Positions 1-5,131 of a stretch of 5,131 nucleotides of DNA are shown piece by piece. The stretch comes from Alphaproteobacteria bacterium. GTDB taxonomy: Bacteria; Pseudomonadota; Alphaproteobacteria; RF32; CAG-239. The notes under the pieces are model-generated. The model was not told the DNA's origin. It saw nothing but the letters and a program-made list of their open reading frames with translations, and searched no databases. The stretch's first letter is position 1. Every line of letters begins with the position of its first letter. The position numbers and the translations under genes are program-made. The stretch lies in NCBI GenBank assembly GCA_017964705.1, contig JAGCRL010000094.1, positions 1-5,131 of the forward strand, written 5' to 3'.

Positions 1-1
1 A

Positions 2-574
2 ATTATTGAAATAAACAAAAAAAATATAAAAATAAAAGTGCTCAAAAAAAACAAAGAATTTAGCCTCTGCCCTGATATATGGCTATTATTTGCACCTCTA
101 AAAAAAGACAAAACCGATTTTGTAATTGAAAAAGCAACTGAATTAGGTTGCCGCCGCATTATACCTGTAATAACTCAATATACTAATACAACCAACGTCA
201 AAACAGAACGCTACATAGCACAAAGTATAGAAGCCGCCGAACAATGTAGACGCACAGATCTACCGGATATTTCTGAAACTAAAAACTTATCTGAAGTTTT
301 GAAAAACTGGCCTCAAGACCGTCTTTTATACTTCATGGATGAAACTCTGAAAAGCCAAAACTTTTTTGATTTGCTACAAAATAGCAACAAAAATAAAGCA
401 GCCATCCTAATCGGTCCGGTAGGCGGTTTTTCAGAACAAGAATTACAAAACTTAAAAACCCATACTTATGCCAAAGGAGCAACCCTCGGACCACGTATTT
501 TAAGAGCTGAGACAGCTGCCGTAGCCGCCTTATCCTGTTGGCAAATGATAGCCGGAGATTGGAGTAAAAAATGA
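2..574 (+). CDS. rsmE: 16S rRNA (uracil-1498-N3)-methyltransferase RsmE, 5'-truncated by window edge
   Basis: RsmE methylates N3 of U1498 in 16S rRNA, using S-adenosylmethionine, in the assembled small subunit. The visible part is the SPOUT-fold (knotted) methyltransferase domain: FVIEKATELG, EAAEQCRR, ILIGPVGGF and LGPRILRAETAAVAAL are the family's signature stretches in the correct order. The reading frame is open to the first base of the window, and the residues before the GTG at 38 (IIEINKKNIKIK) fit the end of the N-terminal PUA-like domain, so that GTG is not the start. About 190 residues are seen of a family length near 240, so roughly 50 N-terminal residues lie outside. The loop normally written GPEGGF reads GPVGGF here (codon GTA where GAA is expected). 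The stop overlaps the next start as ATGA, which implies translational coupling with the response regulator. The call is very secure from the C-terminal motifs. Confidence 0.95.
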   Translation: MIEINKKNIKIKVLKKNKEFSLCPDIWLLFAPLKKDKTDFVIEKATELGCRRIIPVITQYTNTTNVKTERYIAQSIEAAEQCRRTDLPDISETKNLSEVLKNWPQDRLLYFMDETLKSQNFFDLLQNSNKNKAAILIGPVGGFSEQELQNLKTHTYAKGATLGPRILRAETAAVAALSCWQMIAGDWSKK

Positions 575-1272
575 AAATATTAATTGCAGATGATCATGAA
601 CTTTTTCTAAAAGGTCTGGAATTTACCCTAAAAGAAAATTTACAGAACCTGGAAATCATATCCGCTCAAAATTATAGCGATATTTTCACAATTATAAAAC
701 AACATGAACATTTTGATTTAATAATTACGGACTTAGCTATGCCGGGAGCAAACTGGTTAACTGCCATTAAGCAAATTCACGAAACATTTCCTGAGACCCC
801 TCTGATTATAATTTCTGCGGTTTTTGATAAAGAAATATTGCAACAAACTCTTGATATCGGTGTGGCTGGATACATACCCAAAACTGCTTCCAACAGCTTA
901 ATTATGAGCGCTATAAATTTAGTTTTAGCCGGCGGAGTATATTTACCGCATGATTTACTCTACTCCTCCAAAAAGCAATCTCAAGAAAGTCATCCTTTAC
1001 CGGATTCTAACCCTATAAAAGTATTGGAAAAAAGTTCTGCCGAGTTATCGGAGGCATCTCCTAAAGGCTTAACTGGACGCCAAATTGAAATAATTAAATG
1101 CATTGCAGAAGGTCTATCAAATAAACAAATTGCCTATAAACTAAATTTAACAGAAGGAACTATAAAAGTTCATATTACCTTGATATTAAAGGCTTTAAAC
1201 GTAAAAAATAGAACATCTGCGGTAATTGAAGCTGCAAGACGCGGTTATATTTCTGATAACATATTAGATTAA
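571..1272 (+). CDS. NarL/FixJ-family two-component response regulator (REC + LuxR HTH)
   Basis: A DNA-binding response regulator of 233 residues, acting in the cytoplasm as a transcription factor switched by phosphorylation. The receiver domain spans about residues 1-125 and keeps all key positions: acidic pair D7-D8, phosphoacceptor D54 (in TDLAMPG), S82 in the Thr/Ser position and K104 in the PKT motif. A Ser/Pro-rich linker covers about 130-165, and the LuxR-type helix-turn-helix covers about 167-226 (LTGRQIEIIKCIAEGLSNKQ, then IAYKLNLTEGTIKVHI). The usual LTxRE start of this domain has Q171 in place of Glu. It starts at ATG inside the rsmE stop (ATGA), with no separate promoter visible, so it is probably cotranscribed with rsmE. 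No histidine kinase is encoded in the window, so its partner is unknown. The nearest downstream gene is the RquA-like gene 15 bases away; a role in controlling respiratory or quinone functions is only an inference from this position. Confidence 0.93.
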   Translation: MKILIADDHELFLKGLEFTLKENLQNLEIISAQNYSDIFTIIKQHEHFDLIITDLAMPGANWLTAIKQIHETFPETPLIIISAVFDKEILQQTLDIGVAGYIPKTASNSLIMSAINLVLAGGVYLPHDLLYSSKKQSQESHPLPDSNPIKVLEKSSAELSEASPKGLTGRQIEIIKCIAEGLSNKQIAYKLNLTEGTIKVHITLILKALNVKNRTSAVIEAARRGYISDNILD

Positions 1273-1287
1273 AATTAAGAGGAAACC

Positions 1288-1962
1288 ATGGCAAAAATAG
1301 CAAAAACAACTCTTCCACCATATTTAACCGAAATTTATTCTTGGTTATATTTAAATCCTAAGCTATACAATTTTTTAGACAACTCTGTCTTATTAAACAT
1401 CTTAACCCTCGGTTATCACCACATCTTAACCGAAGAACTAAAAAAAGATATCTACCCGCATTCCCATGTTTTGCAAATAGGCATTACTTTAGGAGAACAA
1501 ATTGATAAAACCTACACAGCAGTAGGCATGTTCGGTTCATATACCATTATGGATGTCGTTCCAGAATTATTAGAAAATTGCCGAGAGAAGCACCTGGAAC
1601 AAAAAATCAATATGGTACAGGGAAATGCTGCAAAATCTATTAAAGGAGAGTATGATACTATCATATGCCATTTATTGCTCCATGAATTGCCTCCATACAC
1701 ACGAACAAAAGTGTTAAGCAACATTATAAAAGCACTCAAACCCAGAGGAAAAGCCATTTTTATTGACTATCATCTGCCTTCTTCATATAATCCGCTAAAA
1801 TACTTTATCCGCGCTGTCAACCGCCTATATCAGCCTTTTGCTGAAAGTTTATGGAAAAAATCAATAAAAGAAATAACCCCTGAAGCAGAAAAATGTTCAT
1901 GGTCCCAACAAACCTATTTTGGTGGTATTTACCAAAAGGTTGTAGCCACAAAAAATAATTAA
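1288..1962 (+). CDS. rquA: RquA-like rhodoquinone biosynthesis protein (class I SAM-dependent methyltransferase fold)
   Basis: RquA replaces a methoxy group of ubiquinone by an amino group to give rhodoquinone, the low-potential membrane quinone used with fumarate reductase under hypoxia. It uses S-adenosylmethionine as amino donor although its fold is that of a methyltransferase. The 224-residue sequence shows the family pattern as I remember it: YLTEIYSWLYLNP near the N-terminus (12-24), an unusual SAM motif I with Gln instead of an acidic residue (VLQIGITLG, 61-69), D89 ending the next strand, LLLHELPP (129-136), DYHLP (160-164), NPLKYF (168-173), PFAESLW (183-189) and the C-terminal YFGGIYQKVVA (210-220). 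ATG 1288 follows AAGAGGAA with good spacing. The gene lies 15 bases after the response regulator and ends in a hairpin. The residual doubt is that close paralogues of unknown activity share many of these motifs, so 'RquA-like' is safer than proven RquA. Confidence 0.7.
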   Translation: MAKIAKTTLPPYLTEIYSWLYLNPKLYNFLDNSVLLNILTLGYHHILTEELKKDIYPHSHVLQIGITLGEQIDKTYTAVGMFGSYTIMDVVPELLENCREKHLEQKINMVQGNAAKSIKGEYDTIICHLLLHELPPYTRTKVLSNIIKALKPRGKAIFIDYHLPSSYNPLKYFIRAVNRLYQPFAESLWKKSIKEITPEAEKCSWSQQTYFGGIYQKVVATKNN

Positions 1963-1964
1963 TT

Positions 1965-1992
1965 TTAGACCGGCTGTTTATAGCCGGTCTAA
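1965..1992. terminator. Hairpin terminator between convergent rquA-like gene and hsp20
   Basis: A perfect 11-bp inverted repeat, TTAGACCGGCT / AGCCGGTCTAA, encloses a 6-base loop. It begins three bases after the rquA-like stop and lies 26 bases from the hsp20 stop on the other strand. The GC-rich stem stands out in this A/T-rich DNA. The T-run is not directly attached on the + strand; on the - strand the stem is followed by AATTAATTATTTTTTT, so termination of the hsp20 transcript is the better fit, with a bidirectional role likely from the position. Confidence 0.65.
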
Positions 1993-2018
1993 TCAACATC
2001 AAAAAATTAAACACTTTT

Positions 2019-2474
2019 TCAACTAACAGAAATTCTTTTAAATTTCTGCTTTTCTTCCGGTGATTTAGGTATTAACACAGTTAACACCCCATTATTATAT
2101 TTAGCTGTTGTAGCCTCATAATCCAAATCCCATGGTAGTTGAATTGTTCGCCTGAACATTCCATATGAAATTTCAGAAAAATAATTATTTTTTTCATCTT
2201 GCATGGATTCGTTCTTCTTTTCTCCGCTAATACTTAAAACACCATCAGCAGATACTTGCAAATCAATATCTTTCTCATCAATTCCCGGAATTTCTGCAGT
2301 AACACTAACTGCATCTTTTTTTTCTGTAACTTGAATTTTAGGAGACAAGTCATTCGCCTCTGGTGAATCTACAAAATTCCAAAAATAATTCATAAAATTC
2401 CGAAAATCTGCAGGCGCATGTGAAACAGCCAGTTCATGACCGTTTGATGTCGTATTGGTTACAGCATGACGCAT
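2019..2474 (-). CDS. Small heat-shock protein, Hsp20/alpha-crystallin family
   Basis: An ATP-independent holdase chaperone that binds unfolding proteins and assembles into oligomers in the cytoplasm. With the start chosen here it has 151 residues, normal for the family. The N-terminal arm covers about 1-44 and contains an aromatic stretch FRNFMNYFWNF. The alpha-crystallin domain covers about 45-138 and shows AEIPGIDEKDIDL (60-72), GVLSISGEKK (78-87), EISYGMFRRTIQLP (101-114) and the hallmark AKYNNGVLTVLIPK (124-137). The C-terminal tail ends KRISVS, which resembles the I-x-I/V oligomer anchor. The ATG at 2474 is preferred because GAGGAGA lies six bases upstream; a longer frame beginning with TTG at 2489 would have to translate the ribosome binding site itself. 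The gene sits 17 bases after a Cys-rich microprotein gene, probably in the same transcript. No clear sigma-32 promoter or CIRCE element was found. Confidence 0.94.
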   Translation of the reverse strand: MRHAVTNTTSNGHELAVSHAPADFRNFMNYFWNFVDSPEANDLSPKIQVTEKKDAVSVTAEIPGIDEKDIDLQVSADGVLSISGEKKNESMQDEKNNYFSEISYGMFRRTIQLPWDLDYEATTAKYNNGVLTVLIPKSPEEKQKFKRISVS

Positions 2475-2480
2475 ATCAAA

Positions 2481-2487
2481 TCTCCTC
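2481..2487 (-). promoter_or_regulatory. Shine-Dalgarno of hsp20, deciding the start
   Basis: GAGGAGA on the minus strand, six bases before the ATG at 2474-2472. It overlaps the codons of the alternative TTG start (2489), which is therefore rejected. Confidence 0.85.
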
Positions 2488-2491
2488 AAAA

Positions 2492-2641
2492 TTATTTTTC
2501 ATCAACATCCAGTATTTCCACTTCATCAATTTCATCTGACAATTTAGAGCCACAACAACAACCAGAAGAAGAACTGCTTGAATGAGAACCGGTCTCTTTG
2601 CCAGACTTTTTATTAGAAAATTTAGATTGAGAATTTTTCAT
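2492..2641 (-). CDS. 49-residue Ser/Cys-rich microprotein with acidic tail, upstream of hsp20
   Basis: A short open frame that I do not recognise from any family. The protein begins MKNSQSKFSNKKSGKETGSH (basic and polar), continues with six serines, then GCCCGS with three adjacent cysteines (28-30), and ends with an acidic segment, SDEIDEVEILDVDEK (35-49). It has no membrane segment and no signal peptide. Support for translation: a GGAGG sits six bases before the ATG, the stop lies 17 bases before the hsp20 start, and hsp20 has its own Shine-Dalgarno, so the two look like a two-gene unit. The cysteine triplet could bind a metal or be redox active, or could be a lipid or cofactor attachment point; none of this is shown by the sequence. 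The low-complexity composition means that a chance frame cannot be fully excluded, but the ribosome binding site argues against it. Confidence 0.7.
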   Translation of the reverse strand: MKNSQSKFSNKKSGKETGSHSSSSSSGCCCGSKLSDEIDEVEILDVDEK

Positions 2642-2647
2642 TTTTTA

Positions 2648-2652
2648 CCTCC
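2648..2652 (-). promoter_or_regulatory. Shine-Dalgarno of the Cys-rich microprotein
   Basis: GGAGG on the minus strand followed by TAAAAA and the ATG at 2641-2639. It is a near-perfect ribosome binding site at ideal spacing and is the main evidence that the 49-codon frame is translated. It is preceded by a U-rich leader (GTTGTTTTTTTGATTTTAATA). Confidence 0.75.
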
Positions 2653-2702
2653 AAATATTAAAATCAAAAAAACAACTTTTATCCTTTGCCGGATACAAAA
2701 CA

Positions 2703-2733
2703 GGGTGTAAAACTTTTAATAAATTTTACACCC
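2703..2733 (-). terminator. 10-bp inverted repeat, probable accA terminator
   Basis: GGGTGTAAAA and TTTTACACCC form a perfect 10-bp stem with an 11-base A/T loop. On the minus strand the stem's GC-rich base is followed by TGTTTTG, a moderate T-run, about 70 bases after the accA stop and about 60 before the microprotein start. Intrinsic termination of accA is the simplest reading. A dyad of this shape so close to a heat-shock gene could also be a repressor operator, but it does not match the CIRCE sequence. Confidence 0.5.
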
Positions 2734-2773
2734 CTTCAAATAATTCCCTTTTTAACGCTTTTAAGCTAAACTA

Positions 2774-2788
2774 ATGGGGAAAACCCAT
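2774..2788 (-). other. Short hairpin directly after accA
   Basis: ATGGG and CCCAT separated by five bases form a 5-bp stem 13 bases after the accA stop on the minus strand. There is no proper T-run after it (TAGTTTAGC). It may protect the mRNA 3' end or add to termination; the evidence is weak. Confidence 0.25.
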
Positions 2789-2800
2789 AACCTTAATATC

Positions 2801-3775
2801 TTAAAATTCAACCGTAAGATTACGTCCCATTTTCAAAAACTTTTCCGTACGTTGTTTCTTTAAATCTTCACCGGACATTGTTTCCAGCTCCTTCAGTTGC
2901 CTGATTAAAGCCTCTTTAACACTGGCAAACACCTGTTCTGCATTACGATGAGCCGCCACTAAAGGCTCTTTTATAACTTCATCAATTATTACTAGTGACT
3001 TCAAATCTTGAGCTGTTAGATGCAAAGCTTCTGTTGCTTCTTGTGCTTTATCACCGGAACGCCACAATATTGAAGCACATCCTTCAGGAGAAATAACGGA
3101 ATAAATAGAATATTCAAGCATAAGCACTCTGTTGGCTGTTGCAATAGCTATTGCACCACCTGATCCGCCTTCACCTATAATAACAGAAACCATCGGCGTC
3201 TTAATTTGCAAACTCTTTTCAATAGAAGATGCTATTGCTTCTGCTTGGCCACGTGCTTCTGCATCAACACCTGGATAAGCCCCTGCTGTATCTACAAAAC
3301 ATATTATAGGCAAATGAAATTTATCTGCCAAATCCATCATTCGTTGAGCTTTGCGATAACCTTCCGGTTTTGCCATGCCAAAATTATGCTTTATCCGGCT
3401 ATCAATATCATTTCCTTTTTCTTGGCCGATAACAACAACCGAAAAATCTCCTAATTTACCCAACCCGCAAACCATTGCTTCATCTTCTGCAAAACATCTG
3501 TCTCCGGCAAGTGGCGTAAAGTTCTCAATAAAAGCACGAATATAATCTAAACAATGAGGACGCAATGGATGCCGGGCAATTTGGGCCTTTTGCCATGCAG
3601 AAAGATTCATATAAGCACGATTTAAATCTCGACCAAGTTGCCGTTCTAATCGACGTATTTCTCGTGTAACATCTATATCTTCATCCTTAGCTAAAAGCTT
3701 TAGATGTTGGATTTTTTCTTCAGTTTCTACTATATTTTTTTCGAAATCCAACACTTGTGTTGTCGTGTCGTTCAT
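2801..3775 (-). CDS. accA: Acetyl-CoA carboxylase carboxyltransferase subunit alpha
   Basis: AccA and AccD together form the carboxyltransferase that moves the carboxyl group from biotin (on AccB) to acetyl-CoA, giving malonyl-CoA for fatty acid synthesis in the cytoplasm. The 324 residues match the full family length (about 318-320). The N-terminal helical part (LDFEKNIVETEEKIQHLKLL, 9-28) leads to WQKAQIARHPLRPH (61-74) and the crotonase-like core: FTPLAGDRCFAEDEA (86-100), SRIKHNFGMAKPEGYRKA (126-143), DTAGAYPGVDAEARGQAEAI (162-181), the oxyanion-forming IGEGGSGGA (200-208) and SVISPEGCASILWR (226-239). The pattern is distinctly alphaproteobacterial. ATG 3775 is preceded by GAGGA six bases upstream. 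The gene stands apart from accD, which is usual in this class. It is transcribed divergently from the membrane protein gene, and its promoter must lie in the 195-base gap. Confidence 0.98.
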   Translation of the reverse strand: MNDTTTQVLDFEKNIVETEEKIQHLKLLAKDEDIDVTREIRRLERQLGRDLNRAYMNLSAWQKAQIARHPLRPHCLDYIRAFIENFTPLAGDRCFAEDEAMVCGLGKLGDFSVVVIGQEKGNDIDSRIKHNFGMAKPEGYRKAQRMMDLADKFHLPIICFVDTAGAYPGVDAEARGQAEAIASSIEKSLQIKTPMVSVIIGEGGSGGAIAIATANRVLMLEYSIYSVISPEGCASILWRSGDKAQEATEALHLTAQDLKSLVIIDEVIKEPLVAAHRNAEQVFASVKEALIRQLKELETMSGEDLKKQRTEKFLKMGRNLTVEF

Positions 3776-3916
3776 TTTTTATCCTCAAAAAATTAATCCT
3801 TTCCCGTTTAATAGCACAAAAATAAAAAAATTCATCATATTTTTTTCATCTATGCATTTAAACACTGTAAAAAACACATATAAATAAAAAAATAAGAGTA
3901 TTTTCTATATTTTTCA

Positions 3917-3945
3917 TTTGCAAAAATAGGCTTTTACTTTAGAAT
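3917..3945 (+). promoter_or_regulatory. Sigma-70-type promoter for the two-TM protein gene
   Basis: A -35 element TTTGCA (3917-3922) and a -10 element TAGAAT (3940-3945) are 17 bases apart, the ideal spacing. Transcription would start near 3952, leaving a leader of about 20 bases before the TTG start. The elements match the consensus in most positions, though A/T-rich DNA gives such matches more easily. Confidence 0.5.
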
Positions 3946-3958
3946 AGCAAAAAAATAT

Positions 3959-3964
3959 CAGGAG
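3959..3964 (+). promoter_or_regulatory. Shine-Dalgarno supporting a TTG start
   Basis: CAGGAG lies six bases before the TTG at 3971. The first in-frame ATG is at codon 37, after the first membrane segment and without a comparable ribosome binding site, so the TTG is the start. Confidence 0.8.
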
Positions 3965-3970
3965 CGAAAA

Positions 3971-5128
3971 TTGTTAAACATCTCTTTTTTTATTGCATCT
4001 TCTACAAGCATTGCATGGTTGATTTATAGTGCCAGACTACTCAATCTGCAAGAATTAATTGTTTCCAATAATCCAGAAATGCTTTATCATGGTATCATGG
4101 TTATGTTTTTCCCTGTTATGCTTATTTGGGGAATATTTGCATTAATTAAAAGTCAATCATCTGACAAACAGGCATCTAGATATATCTATAACCTTTTAGA
4201 ACAAGTCAAAAAGAGTTCAGAAGCTTCTGCCAGCATCGGTCAATCCCTTATTAACACCGAAAACGAACTAAAGAAAGGATTCGTCCTTCAAGAATTCTCT
4301 TTGCTGATATCTGATATAAATGAAATTTTATCTGATATTATTAAACGAAGCAATTCTATATCCAGTTCTCAATTAGAACACCTATGGACAAGAACAACCG
4401 GTGGTGAACGTTGGATTTTAGCAAAAACATTCATTGAAATAACCAACTATCAATCGGAATTTATTAACCATTTAACACAAAAAGCTGCAAAAGACCATCT
4501 ACTTAAAGGGAGTATTTTAGAATTTCATGCCCGTTATAAAACAATTCAAACCCTACTAAACACCAATAAAACTTTTTATAACATGGTAGAATATGGTGCG
4601 ATAGGAAAAGTTTTTGACATTTTAACCCCTATTGTCCACCAATTATCTTCTTTAACAGATGAAAAGAAAATAGAGGCTCCTAAAAAAACTTTATCTGCAG
4701 CACCTTACAATCGTTCTTCTGCTGATGAAGATTTTTCTATTCCGTCTTTTCTAAGCCAAAAAGAAACATCTGCTCCTTCTATTGCAAATGATACAACCGA
4801 ACCTTATATTTCAAAAAACACCGAACCTAATGATATTGATGCAGGATTAAGAGCTATCCGTAATGAAATATTATCTTCATCCGATGATTCTCCTAAAGAA
4901 CCTCAACCATCAAGAATCTCTACATTCTCACAAACACAAATGGCTCTGCGTTCTATAAAAAACACAACAACAGATAGAACCCCTCCTCCTAGCTTTTCCA
5001 ACAAGCGAAAAACTCCTGTTATTTCTTTGGACGAATTGGAAAAAGAAATTAATGCTTCGCCTGAAAATAACTATGATGAATATGCCTATCCGTTTGGAGC
5101 TTGGTCAAATGGAAAAAATAACAAATAA
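3971..5128 (+). CDS. Uncharacterised two-TM inner-membrane protein with helical core and disordered Ser/Thr/Pro-rich tail
   Basis: I do not recognise the family. The 385-residue protein has two hydrophobic segments, about 4-21 and 40-59, joined by a short loop. Lysine 60 after the second segment suggests that the rest faces the cytoplasm. Residues about 65-130 are helical and may form a coiled coil. Residues about 133-225 look like the folded core and contain LEHLWTRTTGGERWILAKTF (135-154) and FHARYKTIQTLL (185-196). From about 230 to the end the chain is low in hydrophobics and rich in Ser, Thr, Pro and charge, so probably disordered, yet it carries recurring short motifs: PSFLSQKET (258-266) and PSFSNKRKT (340-348), and GLRAIRN (292-298) and ALRSIKN (325-331). 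The tail ends with an aromatic patch, YDEYAYPFGAW. Translation starts at TTG behind CAGGAG. The layout resembles a membrane-anchored scaffold, but no function can be assigned. The gene is complete, ending three bases before the window edge. Confidence 0.85.
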   Translation: MLNISFFIASSTSIAWLIYSARLLNLQELIVSNNPEMLYHGIMVMFFPVMLIWGIFALIKSQSSDKQASRYIYNLLEQVKKSSEASASIGQSLINTENELKKGFVLQEFSLLISDINEILSDIIKRSNSISSSQLEHLWTRTTGGERWILAKTFIEITNYQSEFINHLTQKAAKDHLLKGSILEFHARYKTIQTLLNTNKTFYNMVEYGAIGKVFDILTPIVHQLSSLTDEKKIEAPKKTLSAAPYNRSSADEDFSIPSFLSQKETSAPSIANDTTEPYISKNTEPNDIDAGLRAIRNEILSSSDDSPKEPQPSRISTFSQTQMALRSIKNTTTDRTPPPSFSNKRKTPVISLDELEKEINASPENNYDEYAYPFGAWSNGKNNK

Positions 5129-5131
5129 ACT

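Larger units (their letters stand above)
3776..3970. other. A/T-rich divergent intergenic region between accA and the two-TM protein gene
   Basis: This stretch holds the accA leader and ribosome binding site (GAGGA at 3782-3786 on the minus strand) and the + strand promoter described separately. Two identical 12-base tracts AAATAAAAAAAT lie at 3820-3831 and 3882-3893; such tracts bend DNA, but they are also expected by chance in DNA this rich in A. On the minus strand a weak -10 candidate (TATTAA within GTGCTATTAAACG) could serve accA, but no good -35 goes with it. No small gene is visible. Confidence 0.5.

Noticed and set aside
38..574. GTG at 38 as the start of rsmE
   Set aside because: The frame is open upstream to the window edge, the residues there fit the end of the PUA-like domain, and there is no ribosome binding site before the GTG.
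1512..1757. 81-codon open frame on the minus strand
   Set aside because: It lies wholly antisense within the RquA-like gene, whose motifs are clear; it has no family motif.
1817..2014. 65-codon open frame on the minus strand
   Set aside because: It runs through the 3' end of the RquA-like gene and the terminator hairpin and has no recognisable motif.
2772..2779. CCCCATTA on the minus strand as a sigma-32 -10 element for the heat-shock unit
   Set aside because: No CTTGAAA-like -35 lies at 13-17 bases upstream, the site is 13 bases from the accA stop inside a small hairpin, and the dyad at 2703-2733 lies between it and the genes.
2642..2800. CIRCE (HrcA) operator before hsp20
   Set aside because: The only strong dyad, GGGTGTAAAA-N11-TTTTACACCC, does not match TTAGCACTC-N9-GAGTGCTAA in sequence or spacing.
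3206..3454. 82-codon Cys/Phe-rich open frame on the plus strand
   Set aside because: It is antisense to the most conserved part of accA; the composition is what the reverse complement of those codons gives.
3820..3893. Two identical 12-base A-rich tracts as a functional repeat
   Set aside because: They are simple-sequence tracts, and coincidence is likely in DNA this rich in A/T.

Overview
The window reads as a chromosomal segment from a low-GC member of the Alphaproteobacteria. The strongest clues are AccA, whose whole length follows the alphaproteobacterial pattern, and RsmE, whose ending LGPRILRAETAAVAALSCWQ is the alphaproteobacterial style. The very A/T-rich codons and intergenic DNA suggest a host-associated or anaerobic lineage rather than a typical GC-rich free-living one; that is an inference from composition only. 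I see no insertion sequence, phage gene, tRNA, rRNA or CRISPR array.

Left block (1-1992, + strand): three tightly packed genes that look like one operon. The 3' part of rsmE (16S rRNA m3U methyltransferase, its start lies before the window) overlaps by ATGA a NarL/FixJ-type response regulator, which is followed after 15 bases by an RquA-like protein. RquA converts ubiquinone to rhodoquinone, the low-potential quinone used for anaerobic fumarate reduction. A perfect 11-bp hairpin closes the operon and faces the convergent heat-shock genes.

Middle block (2019-3775, - strand): accA (carboxyltransferase alpha subunit of acetyl-CoA carboxylase), then an inverted repeat that probably terminates it, then a two-gene unit made of a 49-residue serine/cysteine microprotein (SSSSSSGCCCG followed by an acidic tail) and a small heat-shock protein of the Hsp20 family. 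The microprotein has its own strong Shine-Dalgarno sequence and has no function I recognise. The Hsp20 start should be the ATG at 2474; a TTG five codons upstream is part of the ribosome binding site region.

Right block (3776-5131, + strand): a 195-base A/T-rich divergent intergenic region carries a good promoter for a 385-residue protein with two N-terminal membrane segments, a helical cytoplasmic core and a long Ser/Thr/Pro-rich tail containing two pairs of short repeated motifs. It starts at TTG behind a clear AGGAG. I do not recognise its family.

The points most worth following up are the response regulator linked to the RquA-like gene, the Cys-triplet microprotein in front of hsp20, and the two-TM protein with repeated motifs in its tail.
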